Positions 35,772-45,281 of a stretch of 64,000 nucleotides of DNA are shown here, piece by piece (position 1 is the first letter of the stretch; each line of letters opens with the position of its first letter). Below the pieces are notes generated by a model. That model searched no databases, was not told the origin of the DNA, and saw only the letters and a list, made by a program, of their open reading frames with translations. The position numbers were made by a program, and so were the translations under genes. The DNA comes from Methylophilaceae bacterium LSUCC0401 (GTDB taxonomy: Bacteria > Pseudomonadota > Gammaproteobacteria > Burkholderiales > Methylophilaceae): contig CP103442.1 of NCBI GenBank assembly GCA_024919035.1, positions 558,001 to 622,000 on the forward strand, written 5' to 3'.

Positions 35772-36467
35772 CTAATATTGGTTCTTTGCAATTCTAAGTT
35801 GTTTGAATTCTTCAAAATTAGAATTCAAAAAGGGATTTAATTCTAACTCATCCTTGAGCTTTGAGGGTAAAGTGATTGATCTTTGTGATAGTTTTTTATA
35901 GATTTTTTTAAAAGTTTCATTATCCTCAAAATAATCAATTAAAAATTTTAAGTTATCTAGCGTATATTCATGTGTACAGTAAACGTTGTAATTTCTATCT
36001 AGTTTCTTTAGTTTTTCCAGGCTTGAAAACATCTGTTCAAAAGAACCTTCAAATACTCTTCCACAACCAAAGCTAAACAGAGTGTCACCACAAAAAAGCA
36101 TACCATCTCCAAAATAAATAATATGGTCGAGAGTATGCCCCGGAACTTCAGCGACCTTTAGAGTGAGTGTATTTTTAAAAAGTTTAATTTCATCATTTTC
36201 TTTAACTGGCATAAAGTCGAACTTAAATTTTTTATTTTGAGGAGAGTAGACTGATACATTGTATGTTTCAATTAATTTTGATAATCCGCCAACATGGTCA
36301 TTATGATGATGAGTAATTAAGATAGCTGTAGGATGAAGATTATTTTTTTCATGAAATTCAATCACTTCTTCGGAAGTTCCCGGATCAACAATAACAGTAT
36401 TATAGTTATGAATGATCGTCCATACATAATTATCATTTAGAATAGCGATTGGGTGGACTTTAAACAT
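35772..36467 (-). CDS. gloB: Hydroxyacylglutathione hydrolase (glyoxalase II)
   Basis: It hydrolyses S-lactoylglutathione to lactate and glutathione in methylglyoxal detoxification. The 231 residues have the metallo-beta-lactamase motif THHHNDHVGG (H53, H55, D57, H58), GHTLDHI (third ligand His), GDTLFSFGCGR and CTHEYT. It is slightly shorter than the usual ~250-residue enzyme, missing part of the C-terminal substrate domain. It faces the methyltransferase gene with only 21 bases between starts. Confidence 0.95.
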   Translation of the reverse strand: MFKVHPIAILNDNYVWTIIHNYNTVIVDPGTSEEVIEFHEKNNLHPTAILITHHHNDHVGGLSKLIETYNVSVYSPQNKKFKFDFMPVKENDEIKLFKNTLTLKVAEVPGHTLDHIIYFGDGMLFCGDTLFSFGCGRVFEGSFEQMFSSLEKLKKLDRNYNVYCTHEYTLDNLKFLIDYFEDNETFKKIYKKLSQRSITLPSKLKDELELNPFLNSNFEEFKQLRIAKNQY

Positions 36468-36488
36468 AGATAAATTATAAACTTAATT

Positions 36489-37139
36489 ATGACTTGGTTT
36501 GAAACAAAAAGAGGAAAAGATTTACTACAGCTTGAACAAAATATTCTTGATCAATTATTTGATCATCTTTTTGGCTATAACATTATTCAAATAGGCACAC
36601 ATCGCTCACTGATCAGCAATTCACGTTTTAAATATAAATATTCAAATCAACAAATTAGATATAAACCTGATGGCTTACCATTTGAAAATGACTCAATAGA
36701 TTGCATAGTTTTACCTCATCAAGATATTGATGATGGCCAAATCATTTCTGAAGTCTATCGCACACTCATACCGCATGGGCATGCAATTTTTATAAACTTT
36801 AATCCATGGAGCCCGATTGGTATAAAGACTTTTTTTTCACTCAGCTCGGAAGAGCCATGGAATCAAAATTTAGAAAGTTTTACGTCATTTCAAAATAAAA
36901 TATTGAATTATGATTTTGAGATTGTGAATGGGAAATTTTTTGGTTATCATCCCAACTTTAAGTCAGCCTCAAATTTATCGAATTGGGATAAGATCGGCGA
37001 TCGTTGGTTTCCATTATTTGCTAATATTTATTTAATTGTTGCCAGAAAAAAAATTATTACATTGACCCCAATTAAACCCTCATGGAAGGGTCATGTCCAA
37101 AAGAATCAAGTAAAGGTGAAATCAAAATATGAAATATAA
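36489..37139 (+). CDS. SAM-dependent methyltransferase-like protein (type 11 family)
   Basis: The 216-residue protein resembles the small methyltransferases found beside gloB and rnhA in betaproteobacteria. The segment ENDSIDCIVLPHQ and the following VYRTLIPHGHAIFINFNPWSP match motifs II and III of the family, whereas the glycine-rich SAM loop (IQIGTHRS) is weak. The target is unknown. Its end overlaps rnhA by 11 bases. Confidence 0.78.
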   Translation: MTWFETKRGKDLLQLEQNILDQLFDHLFGYNIIQIGTHRSLISNSRFKYKYSNQQIRYKPDGLPFENDSIDCIVLPHQDIDDGQIISEVYRTLIPHGHAIFINFNPWSPIGIKTFFSLSSEEPWNQNLESFTSFQNKILNYDFEIVNGKFFGYHPNFKSASNLSNWDKIGDRWFPLFANIYLIVARKKIITLTPIKPSWKGHVQKNQVKVKSKYEI

Positions 37140-37578
37140 GCTCTATACAGATGGGTCTTGTCATGGCAACCCTGGACCAGGTGGCTGGGCTTTTTTAATT
37201 CATAACGGCGAAACAATTATTTGTAAAAAATCTGGACGTATGTCGCTAACCACAAACAATCAGATGGAATTATCTGCGGCAATTGAAGCAATCAATAATT
37301 TCAAGCTAATCAGCTCGGAAAAGACTGTATCAATTTATACGGATTCTAAATACGTCATCGATGGAATTAATTCCTGGATTCATGGATGGAAAAAAAATAA
37401 CTGGATGACATCTGCTAAGAAGCCAGTCAAAAATGTGGAGCTTTGGAAAAAGTTAGATGAGTATGCAGCATCATTAACAATATCGTGGCATTGGGTTAAA
37501 GGACATAGTGGTGATGTTTTTAATGACCAGGTTGACCAAATGGCAAATGATGCGACTAATGGTATATTAATCACATGA
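37129..37578 (+). CDS. rnhA: Ribonuclease HI
   Basis: It cleaves RNA in RNA-DNA hybrids. The 149 residues carry the DEDD residues D8 (YTDGSCHGNPGPGG), E47 (NNQMELSA), D72 (YTDSKYV) and the aspartate of FNDQVDQMAN near residue 134. It overlaps the upstream methyltransferase by 11 bases and dnaQ by 4 bases. The rnhA-dnaQ pair is widely conserved. Confidence 0.98.
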   Translation: MKYKLYTDGSCHGNPGPGGWAFLIHNGETIICKKSGRMSLTTNNQMELSAAIEAINNFKLISSEKTVSIYTDSKYVIDGINSWIHGWKKNNWMTSAKKPVKNVELWKKLDEYAASLTISWHWVKGHSGDVFNDQVDQMANDATNGILIT

Positions 37579-38237
37579 AAAAAATATTTTTAGATACGGA
37601 AACAACTGGACTAGATCCGAATCAAGGTCATAGAATTATTGAGATAGCAGCTGTTGAGATGATAAATCGTCAGCTGTCAAATAATCAATTTCATGTCTAT
37701 ATCAATCCCGAGAGAGAAATTGACGAGGCTGCGCAGGAAGTTCATGGACTCACTCTGGATTTTTTATCAGATAAAGCTCTTTTCCAAGACATTGCTCAGG
37801 ACTTTATAGATTTTATTGCTGATTCAGAATTAATTATCCATAACGCACCCTTTGATCTTGGTTTTCTCAATATGGAGCTGGGAAGAATTAAAAAAGGAGA
37901 GGTCGAAGATTATGTTGAAAAAGTTACAGATTCATTGGCTATGGCTAGAGAATTGAGACCTGGACAAAGAAATAATCTTGATGCCTTATGTCGCCATTAT
38001 GGTGTTGATAATTCTCAGAGAAATCTTCATGGCGCTCTTTTAGATTCTTTATTGTTGTCTGAGGTCTATATAGGAATGACACGAGGTCAAGAGGCACTGG
38101 AGATTAATTTCACAAATCATAATGCTCAACAGATTAATATTGATCAAGACATATTGAATCAGCTCAAGGTAATTCAAGCGAGTGAGAGGGATTTAGATTT
38201 GCACTTAAAGTATTTGGAAAAAATTAAAACAAATTAA
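37575..38237 (+). CDS. dnaQ: DNA polymerase III epsilon subunit (3'-5' proofreading)
   Basis: The 220-residue DnaQ-type exonuclease has motif I FLDTETTGLDP (D7, E9), motif II IIHNAPFDLGFLN and motif III with HGALLDSLLL. E. coli epsilon is 243 residues; the C-terminal segment that contacts the alpha subunit is present but short. It meets convergent queD with 2 bases between stop codons. Confidence 0.96.
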   Translation: MKKIFLDTETTGLDPNQGHRIIEIAAVEMINRQLSNNQFHVYINPEREIDEAAQEVHGLTLDFLSDKALFQDIAQDFIDFIADSELIIHNAPFDLGFLNMELGRIKKGEVEDYVEKVTDSLAMARELRPGQRNNLDALCRHYGVDNSQRNLHGALLDSLLLSEVYIGMTRGQEALEINFTNHNAQQINIDQDILNQLKVIQASERDLDLHLKYLEKIKTN

Positions 38238-38239
38238 CT

Positions 38240-38686
38240 TTAATCTTCTATTCCGGCGTCAGCCCAATTATTAGGTGTCTCATATAAGCGTACTCGATGA
38301 GGCTTAATTTTATTATTAAACTTCAGATTAAATGCTTTTTCAAGCATTTCGAAGGCAATTAAAGCCATATTTTCAGCTGTCGGTACCATAGATAGAATCA
38401 CTGTCTTGTGATTCGGCAAACTGTTGAGAAATTCTAATACCTCAAAGTCTTTTTCATACACAATAAAAGCGTGATCCCAGGGGTCGACAATCGTTTTTTT
38501 AACTAACTCTTTTGCATCTTTGAAATCTATTACCATGCCAAAATCAGATTCATTTTCCTCTTGAATAATTTCACCACTCAATGAAACTTCAATGGCATAG
38601 CGATGACCATGTAAGTTTCTGCAACTAGACTTGTGGTTTGGAATTCGATGACCAGCATCAAATTCCATTCTTGATGTGATTATCAT
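38240..38686 (-). CDS. queD: 6-carboxy-5,6,7,8-tetrahydropterin synthase
   Basis: It makes carboxytetrahydropterin in queuosine (7-deazaguanine) biosynthesis. The 148 residues have zinc ligands H13, H26 and H28 and the catalytic cysteine C22 (AGHRIPNHKSSCRNLHGHRY), as well as PTAENMALI and the final LYETPNNWA. The cysteine four residues before the HGH pair favours QueD over eukaryote-like 6-pyruvoyl synthases. It overlaps the M48 peptidase by 4 bases. The later-step enzyme queG is also in this window. Confidence 0.93.
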   Translation of the reverse strand: MIITSRMEFDAGHRIPNHKSSCRNLHGHRYAIEVSLSGEIIQEENESDFGMVIDFKDAKELVKKTIVDPWDHAFIVYEKDFEVLEFLNSLPNHKTVILSMVPTAENMALIAFEMLEKAFNLKFNNKIKPHRVRLYETPNNWADAGIED

Positions 38687-39939
38687 TTTTTTTGTCTCTC
38701 AAGCGCACCAATTCTTGCAATTGCCGGCGGGTGACTGTCATAAAATGCAGAATACAGGTTATCAGGAGTTAATGTTGATGCATTGTCTCTGTATAGCTTG
38801 ATCAGCGAATTTTTGAGATCAGAGGCTGGAGTATATTTACATGCATATGCATCTGCTTCATATTCGTTTTTTCTTGAGTAAAATGCCATTATTGGTCTTA
38901 TGAAAAATAATACTAATGGACTTATAAGAACAAAAAGAAGGAGTGCCGTTGCATTACTTTGTTCAGTAACACCTAGCCCAAAATAAAACCACTCATTAGT
39001 TTTGAGAAAGTCTAAGAGGTAAAGACCCACAAATGAGATTAAAAATAGTGCAAAAATTCTTTTTTTAACATGATTGTGAGCAAAATGCCCTAACTCATGA
39101 GCAAGAACAGCTAGAATTTCATTATGGGTTAACCGCTCTAGAAGAGTGTCGAAAAATACAATTCTTTTAGCTTTACCAAAGCCAGTAAAATAGGCATTGC
39201 CATGTGTGCTTCTTAAAGAGCCGTTCATGACAAACAAACCATCTGACTCAAAGCCACACTTTTTTAAAAGAATCTCAATCTTTGATTTGAGTTCTTTATC
39301 TACCATGGGGTTAAATTTATTAAAGAGAGGCGCAATATAGAGAGGGTATACGGCTAGCATAACCACATTAAAAATAGAAAAAAAGACCCAGAGCCAGATC
39401 CACCAAGATTCACCAAGATTGCCAAATATCCATAATGCAATGTAGATGACAGGTATAACAATTATCAAAGATACGATGCTTTGTTTAAATAAGTCTGAGA
39501 TGAAAAGTGATATGGTCATTTTATTAAATCCAAATTTTTCATCGACTACAAAAGTTTTATATAAGCCAAGGGGAAGCTCTATTAGGCTTGAAAGTATCAT
39601 AATTATCAAAATCAATGCGACTCCCTGAATAATTTCATTGCTTAAGTATGCAGAAAGGATGGCATTAAGCTCGTTGATCCACCCACCCAGGGTGATCACA
39701 TATAAAAATAATGCTTGTACTATTAAACCAGCAATATTGATTTTTGTTTTCGCGGATGTGTATGCAGCAGCTTTGGTATGATCTTTTATTTTTATAATTT
39801 TTTTGAAATCATTAGGCACGGTGAGGCTGTGTTTAATTGCACTATTATTCTGTCGAATGGACAGATAAACTTCAGTCGCACATGACAAAATAAGTAGTGT
39901 TAGAAAAATATTACTAAATAGAATTTCATTCATAAGCAT
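38683..39939 (-). CDS. M48 family (Ste24-like) membrane metallopeptidase
   Basis: The 418-residue integral membrane protein has the Ste24-type N-terminal domain, several transmembrane helices and the zinc motif HELGHFAHNH (about residues 280-289), with the third ligand in YEADAYACKY. The end SHPPAIARIGALERQKK is typical. Eukaryotic relatives cut prenylated proteins; bacterial members probably handle membrane-protein quality control, though the substrate here is unknown. Confidence 0.93.
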   Translation of the reverse strand: MLMNEILFSNIFLTLLILSCATEVYLSIRQNNSAIKHSLTVPNDFKKIIKIKDHTKAAAYTSAKTKINIAGLIVQALFLYVITLGGWINELNAILSAYLSNEIIQGVALILIIMILSSLIELPLGLYKTFVVDEKFGFNKMTISLFISDLFKQSIVSLIIVIPVIYIALWIFGNLGESWWIWLWVFFSIFNVVMLAVYPLYIAPLFNKFNPMVDKELKSKIEILLKKCGFESDGLFVMNGSLRSTHGNAYFTGFGKAKRIVFFDTLLERLTHNEILAVLAHELGHFAHNHVKKRIFALFLISFVGLYLLDFLKTNEWFYFGLGVTEQSNATALLLFVLISPLVLFFIRPIMAFYSRKNEYEADAYACKYTPASDLKNSLIKLYRDNASTLTPDNLYSAFYDSHPPAIARIGALERQKK

Positions 39940-40025
39940 TATAATTATTTTAAAATCAGCATTTTAAATCAAAAGGGATGTTAAAGTTATGATTAATTGT
40001 AAAAGTCTTTTATTTAATGGAAATC

Positions 40026-40580
40026 ATGACAAAAAATAACAATAACCTAGTGTGGCTTGATATGGAGATGACCGGTCTTGACCCGGTGAACGATAAAATA
40101 ATAGAAATTGCTGTCATTATCACTGATCCAAATTTAGAGATTCTTTCCGAAGCTCCGGTTTTTGTGATTAAACAAGACGATTCACTTTTACAGAATATGG
40201 ATGCATGGAACACAAATACGCATTCAAAGTCTGGATTAATTGAAAAGGTAAAGCATTCAACAATAACTGAGAAGGATGCAGAAGATCAGCTAATTAATTT
40301 TTTAAAGCCTTATGTTGATAAAAATAAATCACCGATGTGTGGAAATACCATATGCCAAGATAGACGTTTTATGGCAAATTATATGCCTAAATTGGAAGCT
40401 TATTTTCATTATCGAAATCTTGATGTCAGCGTATTTAAAGAGCTTGCCAAGCGTTGGCGTCCAGAACTAATTGGTAAATTTAAAAAATCAGCAAAACATG
40501 AAGCCTTGGCTGATATAAAAGAGTCTATTGAAGAATTAAAATTTTATCGAGAACATTTTTTAAAAATACCAAATGATTAA
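40026..40580 (+). CDS. orn: Oligoribonuclease
   Basis: It degrades 2-5-nt RNAs, including cyclic-dinucleotide products. The 184-residue DEDDh exonuclease has [13 protein letters not shown] (D12, E14), the central [12 protein letters not shown] and the [15 protein letters not shown] end motif. I place the start at 40026 and not nine bases upstream because the N-terminus then aligns with E. coli Orn and a GGA lies at a suitable distance. It overlaps crcB by 8 bases. Confidence 0.96.
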   Translation: MTKNNNNLVWLDMEMTGLDPVNDKIIEIAVIITDPNLEILSEAPVFVIKQDDSLLQNMDAWNTNTHSKSGLIEKVKHSTITEKDAEDQLINFLKPYVDKNKSPMCGNTICQDRRFMANYMPKLEAYFHYRNLDVSVFKELAKRWRPELIGKFKKSAKHEALADIKESIEELKFYREHFLKIPND

Positions 40581-40968
40581 TTTATATCAAATTTTTATCA
40601 TTTCTATTTTTGCTGTGCTCGGTGCGGTCCTTAGGTATGTTTTAGTTTTGATATTTCCTTTTAATGCCAATATCATTAATGGAGTATTGCTGGCCAATGT
40701 GATGGGTTGTTTCCTGATGGGAATATTGCTTTATGTGGTGAATCAGTTGGCATTCATGAATGAAACCATTCGATTGGGTCTGATTGTTGGTTTTCTTGGA
40801 AGCCTGACTACATTCTCCTCTTTTGGAGGCTACTTTTTTGAATTAGTTGAAGGAAGATTTTTTACAAAAGCCTTCCTTCATGTTTTAGTGACAACCGGTT
40901 TATCCCTAACATCCTTATACATTGGATACTGGCTGATAAGTCATTTATCCAGTCGTTTTTTTAACTGA
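40573..40968 (+). CDS. crcB: Fluoride exporter CrcB/Fluc
   Basis: It exports fluoride ions as a dual-topology dimer. The 131 residues have four transmembrane helices and the motifs [10 protein letters not shown] and [16 protein letters not shown]. It is translated from a start inside orn. I see no fluoride riboswitch, and there is no room for one. The end overlaps the convergent rne gene by 24 bases. Confidence 0.94.
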   Translation: MINLYQIFIISIFAVLGAVLRYVLVLIFPFNANIINGVLLANVMGCFLMGILLYVVNQLAFMNETIRLGLIVGFLGSLTTFSSFGGYFFELVEGRFFTKAFLHVLVTTGLSLTSLYIGYWLISHLSSRFFN

Positions 40969-43152
40969 TTTTTTTACGGGTGCTTTTTTTTGGCTTTTAG
41001 CCTTAACGGGCGATGCCTTAGTCTCAATCATGACTAACTTTTCTGATGCTTTAGGTTTGACATCATCCTTCTTGGCCCATGATGGTTTTTTTCTTTTTGT
41101 TGGCTTTTTAACATCTGAATTATCAACTTCAACCGAAGCTTTTTTTGAAGTTTCAACAAGCTTAAGTCCGACATCCTCTAAGTTAATATCTTTGAGTTCT
41201 TCTTGAGGTTTTTTCACCGGTTTATTTTTTTGAGCTTGAGGCTTCCTTTGGTCGGAATCCGCCATTACTTTTTGATTAGCTTGAGACTGTTGTTTTGGTT
41301 TAATAGCATCCTGAGGTATTTTTGAAACTTTTTCTTTATCATCTGGTATATTTTCCAGAAGATTTTCATTTTTTTGACTTCTTCCTCGATTGTTTCTTCT
41401 TCTTCGATTATTTTTAAATGGTTTTTTAAAATTCTCTTGAGGATCGCTTTTGGGAATGACATTCCCAGTTTGTTCAGCTTCTATAGGTAAATCATCATCT
41501 TGATCGCTATCGCTAGCAATCAGACCTTTAATGAAACCAAAAAGAGACTTGTTCTTTTTAGCTCTTTTTTCAGGAATTAAACCTTTTACTGCAGGCTCAA
41601 CAACTTCTCTTGAAGTTTGCTGTATGTCTTCATCAATATCAGTTTCAGGGACTTCTATTTCTTGGTAACTCAGTGATTTTTTATCATTTAAATCAGTGGT
41701 TGTAATTTTAAATTGAGGTACGTCAAAATACTTATTGGCAATAATAAAAATTTTATTATTATTTTCTGATTCTGACTGAATAATTAAATCTCTTTTTTCA
41801 TTGAGCAAATATGTAGCGACATCAACGGGCACCTGAACTGAAATTTTTTGTTCTTGTTTTTTGTTCGATTGATCTTCGATCATTCTAATAATATGCAGAG
41901 CGGACGATTGAAAATCACGAATTCTTCCTGTGCCATGACATTTTGGACATGCACCATTACTGGTTTCGCCAATACTCGGTCTTAGTCTTTGTCTTGACAG
42001 CTCCATGAGTCCGAATCTAGATATGCGACCCGTTTGGATTCTTGCCTTATCATTTTTCAACGCTTCCCGTAAACATTCTTCAACCTCTCTCTGGTGTTTT
42101 GGATTTTCCATATCAATAAAATCCACAACAATTAATCCACCGATGTCTCGCAATCTTAATTGTTTAGCGAGTTCTTTTGCGGCTTCTAGATTTGTACTAA
42201 ATGCAGTATTTTCAATATCACGACCTTTGGTTGATCGACTTGAGTTAACATCAATTGAGACTAAGGCCTCGGTGTGATCTATTACGATGACTCCTCCAGA
42301 TGGCAGTTGGACTTCTCTAAGGAATGCGGACTCAATTTGATTTTCAATGTTAAATTTTGAAAAGAGAGCGGTATTTTCTTCATAGAGTTTAATTCGTGAT
42401 GCATAACTCGGCATGACATGATTCATGAACTGAGATGCTTGATCATAAATATTTTGATTATCGATTAATATCTCTTCAATATCTGGATGAAAATAATCCC
42501 GAATTGCACGAATCACCAGGTTACTTTCTTGGTAAATTAGGAAGGGAGATTCTTGTTGATCAGAAGCTCCTTGTATAGCATCCCATAGCTGGGTGAGGTA
42601 ATCCAAATCCCATTGGATTTCTTCAACAGAAGCTCCAATTCCGGCTGTTCTTCCGATAACACTCATTCCCTTTTTAATGCTTAGTTGAGATAAAACTTCT
42701 TTAAAGCTTGTTCTTTCATCTCCTTCGATTCGTCTTGAAATACCTCCACTGTCAGAATTATTTGGCATCAGAACAATATAACGACCAGCTAGAGATAAAT
42801 AGGTTGTTAAAGCTGCTCCTTTGTTACCTCTTTCTTCTTTTGAAACCTGAACGATAACTTCCTGACCCTCTTCGATCACGTCAGCAATTGAAATACTTTT
42901 TTTGCGGGATTTCTTTGAAAAAAATTCTTTTGAAATTTCCTTGAATGGCAAAAAGCCATGTCGGTCAACACCATAATTTACAAAGGCAGCCTCAAGTGAG
43001 GGCTCAACGCGGGTAATTTTTCCTTTATAAATATTACTTTTTCTTTGTTCTCTTGTGCTTCTTTCGTAGTCTAGGTCTTCAATAATGTTGTCATTGATTA
43101 TGGCAACACGTACTTCTTCTGATTGGGTTGCATTAAAAAGCATCCTTTTCAT
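40945..43152 (-). CDS. rne: Ribonuclease E
   Basis: RNase E is the main endonuclease for mRNA decay and rRNA/tRNA processing. I choose the second methionine (MKRMLFNATQSEE) because an AAAGGAGAT lies 8 bases upstream; the ATG six bases earlier is too close. The 735 residues have the S1 domain (about 37-120), the RNase H-like and DNase I-like catalytic domain with SIDVNSSRSTKG, the zinc link CPKCHGTG near residue 405, and a basic, proline-rich unstructured tail that could bind degradosome partners. The 243 bases to rluC are AT-rich and include an inverted repeat. Confidence 0.96.
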   Translation of the reverse strand: MKRMLFNATQSEEVRVAIINDNIIEDLDYERSTREQRKSNIYKGKITRVEPSLEAAFVNYGVDRHGFLPFKEISKEFFSKKSRKKSISIADVIEEGQEVIVQVSKEERGNKGAALTTYLSLAGRYIVLMPNNSDSGGISRRIEGDERTSFKEVLSQLSIKKGMSVIGRTAGIGASVEEIQWDLDYLTQLWDAIQGASDQQESPFLIYQESNLVIRAIRDYFHPDIEEILIDNQNIYDQASQFMNHVMPSYASRIKLYEENTALFSKFNIENQIESAFLREVQLPSGGVIVIDHTEALVSIDVNSSRSTKGRDIENTAFSTNLEAAKELAKQLRLRDIGGLIVVDFIDMENPKHQREVEECLREALKNDKARIQTGRISRFGLMELSRQRLRPSIGETSNGACPKCHGTGRIRDFQSSALHIIRMIEDQSNKKQEQKISVQVPVDVATYLLNEKRDLIIQSESENNNKIFIIANKYFDVPQFKITTTDLNDKKSLSYQEIEVPETDIDEDIQQTSREVVEPAVKGLIPEKRAKKNKSLFGFIKGLIASDSDQDDDLPIEAEQTGNVIPKSDPQENFKKPFKNNRRRRNNRGRSQKNENLLENIPDDKEKVSKIPQDAIKPKQQSQANQKVMADSDQRKPQAQKNKPVKKPQEELKDINLEDVGLKLVETSKKASVEVDNSDVKKPTKRKKPSWAKKDDVKPKASEKLVMIETKASPVKAKSQKKAPVKKSVKKTTG

Positions 43153-43255
43153 TATCATATCTCCTTTGCAAGAAGATCCTGATAAGAATAAATTTAAGTC
43201 AAATCAAATGTGTTTAATAAAAACTTATTTAAATTCTATTATCAAAAATCTTTGT

Positions 43256-43302
43256 GAAAATGTAACTCTTAACATCTATTTATAAATGGGGTTACAATTT
43301 TC
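43256..43302. repeat. Inverted repeat in the rne-rluC intergenic region
   Basis: GAAAATGTAAC (43256-43266) and GTTACAATTTTC (43291-43302) are inverted copies differing by a single inserted T, separated by 24 bases. In the rne leader this could form a hairpin about 105 bases before the start. Many rne genes are autoregulated through their 5' leader. The remaining sequence is AT-rich without clear signals. Confidence 0.4.
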
Positions 43303-43395
43303 GTTGTTCTAAAAAAAATACTTTAAAATCAAACATTTTTATTTAAAGTGGTAACGGCTAGTATAGGATAAAATGGACAAAAAGAAAACAATTAC

Positions 43396-44316
43396 ATGCT
43401 TAAAAACGAAATACAGTTTATAGAAATTGATGAATCATCTGTTGATCAGAGAATAGATAACTACTTGTTCAAAGTTTTCAAGAGTGTTCCAAAGACGCAT
43501 ATCTATAAGATAATACGAAGCGGTGAGGTTAGGGTTAATAAAAAAAGAATTAAAAGTTTATATAAGCTCAAAATTCAGGATGTGGTAAGAATACCACCCC
43601 TATCATTTACTGAAAAAACGATTAAACAGCCCTCAAGAAAATTAAATCCAAAGATTTTGTATGAAGATGAATGGTTTATTGTTGTTGATAAACCCTCTGG
43701 GTTAGCAGTTCATGGGGGCAGCGGAATTGATTTTGGATTAATTGAATATCTGAGAAATGATCGACCGGAAAGTAAATTTTTAGAGTTGGTTCATCGGTTA
43801 GATAAAAATACTTCGGGCATATTGCTGGTTGCTAAGAAAAGATCAGCATTGAGAAGCCTGCAAGAGTTATTTAGATTAAAAAAAATTAAAAAAAATTATT
43901 TTGTGGGTGTGCATGGAATTTGGACAAAAAAGAGAACAGAGATAAATTCTATTTTACAAAAAATAAACACAAAAGATGGTCATCACGTGAATGTGGTGAA
44001 TGATTTAAACATCGGAAAATTATCTAAATCAGTCTTTTATTTGATCAAATGTGTTGAAAATTTTTCATTACTCTCTGTTCACTTAATAACTGGCAGAACC
44101 CATCAGATTAGAGTTCAATTAGCCCATGAAGGATTTCCAGTTTTAGGCGACGATAAATATGGAGATTTTAATTTAAATAAAGAACTTAAAAGAGTTGGGC
44201 TTAAAAGGATGTTTTTACATGCACATAAGATCTCTTTTCAGCATCCGTTCACCGAGGATCAGTTTGAGTGTGAATCTGAGTTACCTCAAGATCTAAGCTT
44301 AATTTTTAATGAATAA
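43396..44316 (+). CDS. rluC: Ribosomal large subunit pseudouridine synthase RluC
   Basis: It makes pseudouridines in 23S rRNA. The 306 residues start with an S4 RNA-binding domain (about 18-75) followed by the RluA-family catalytic domain with D136 in VHRLDKNTSGILLVAKK. It is divergent from rne, a conserved betaproteobacterial pairing, and overlaps the HAD gene by 8 bases. Confidence 0.95.
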   Translation: MLKNEIQFIEIDESSVDQRIDNYLFKVFKSVPKTHIYKIIRSGEVRVNKKRIKSLYKLKIQDVVRIPPLSFTEKTIKQPSRKLNPKILYEDEWFIVVDKPSGLAVHGGSGIDFGLIEYLRNDRPESKFLELVHRLDKNTSGILLVAKKRSALRSLQELFRLKKIKKNYFVGVHGIWTKKRTEINSILQKINTKDGHHVNVVNDLNIGKLSKSVFYLIKCVENFSLLSVHLITGRTHQIRVQLAHEGFPVLGDDKYGDFNLNKELKRVGLKRMFLHAHKISFQHPFTEDQFECESELPQDLSLIFNE

Positions 44317-44947
44317 GTTATTAATTTTTGACTGGGATGGCACGGTAGTGGATAGTACGTCTCACATTGTAGCGTCCATAAAAAAAACATCAAAACAGTT
44401 ATTAGATCAAAATTATGATGATCATGAGATAAAAAAAATTATCGGCTTGAGTTTGCCGCAAGCTTTTGAGAAGTTAACGGGTATTAAATGTATGCAAACA
44501 TATCAAAAATTTTCAGAATATTATAAAAATGAATATATTTTAAATAGACCTGAGCCCTTTGAGGGTATTCATTTTGGTTTTGAAAGGTTGCAACATAATG
44601 GATTTCAATTAGCTGTTGCTACTGGAAAAAGCAGGAAAGGTTTAGAAAATGATTTTAAGGCATTTAATTTAAATCATTTTTTTAGAGACTCTAGGACGGC
44701 TGACGAATGTTTCTCAAAACCACATCCGCAGATGATTGATGAGCTTGCCATATCTTGCATGGTCTCAAAAGAAAATATTTTAATGATAGGAGATTCATTG
44801 GTTGACCAGAATATGGCTCAAAATGCATCAGTAGGATTTGTCGGGGTTGCCTACGGAACGACTAGTAAAAATGATTTTTCTAATTATCTCCTGTATTGCG
44901 CGGACTCCCCATTGGATCTATTTGATTGGTTAATTAAAAATGCATGA
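44309..44947 (+). CDS. HAD-family hydrolase (phosphoglycolate phosphatase-like)
   Basis: The 212-residue phosphatase has the nucleophile motif FDWDGTVVDS (D8, D10), motif II VATGKSRKG and motif IV MIGDSLVDQNMA. It belongs to the Gph-like subgroup that accompanies rluC in betaproteobacteria. The substrate is unknown; phosphoglycolate or a nucleotide by-product would fit. Confidence 0.88.
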   Translation: MNKLLIFDWDGTVVDSTSHIVASIKKTSKQLLDQNYDDHEIKKIIGLSLPQAFEKLTGIKCMQTYQKFSEYYKNEYILNRPEPFEGIHFGFERLQHNGFQLAVATGKSRKGLENDFKAFNLNHFFRDSRTADECFSKPHPQMIDELAISCMVSKENILMIGDSLVDQNMAQNASVGFVGVAYGTTSKNDFSNYLLYCADSPLDLFDWLIKNA

Positions 44948-45281
44948 AGAGTTCACCTTAAGATGTGATCATGAGCAATTTATCTCCAGTCAGGCTGTAA
45001 AATTAGTTTGTAAAAATGGAAAAACAATTATGGTGGTAAAATTCAAGCAACAATTTTTTGCCTACCTGAATGAATGCCAACATTTACCAGTAGAGCTTGA
45101 TTGGGAGGAGGGTAAGTTTTTTGACTCAGATAACCAGTATATTATCTGTTCAACCCACGGGGCTTTGTATGATCCTCAAACTGGACATTGCATTTCAGGG
45201 CCTTGCAAGTCAAAATACTTACATAAGTTAGATGTTATACAATTGAAACATCAAATAAGGATTATTTACGATGGCAGTTAA
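44940..45281 (+). CDS. Rieske [2Fe-2S] ferredoxin-like protein
   Basis: The 113-residue single-domain protein has the Rieske ligands C46-X-H48 (ECQHLP) and C70-X2-H73 (CSTHGALYDP), in the order expected for a [2Fe-2S] cluster. No signal peptide is seen, so it should be cytoplasmic. It overlaps both neighbours by 8 and 11 bases in the rluC-HAD-Rieske-S49 series, conserved among betaproteobacteria, but its redox partner is not known. Confidence 0.92.
   Translation: MHEEFTLRCDHEQFISSQAVKLVCKNGKTIMVVKFKQQFFAYLNECQHLPVELDWEEGKFFDSDNQYIICSTHGALYDPQTGHCISGPCKSKYLHKLDVIQLKHQIRIIYDGS

Noticed and set aside
40540-40572. Fluoride riboswitch ahead of crcB
   Set aside because: crcB starts inside orn, so there is no leader, and no riboswitch core was recognised.
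43085-43285. Plus-strand 66-codon ORF across the rne start and its leader
   Set aside because: It is antisense to the conserved rne N-terminus and has no ribosome-binding site or family features.
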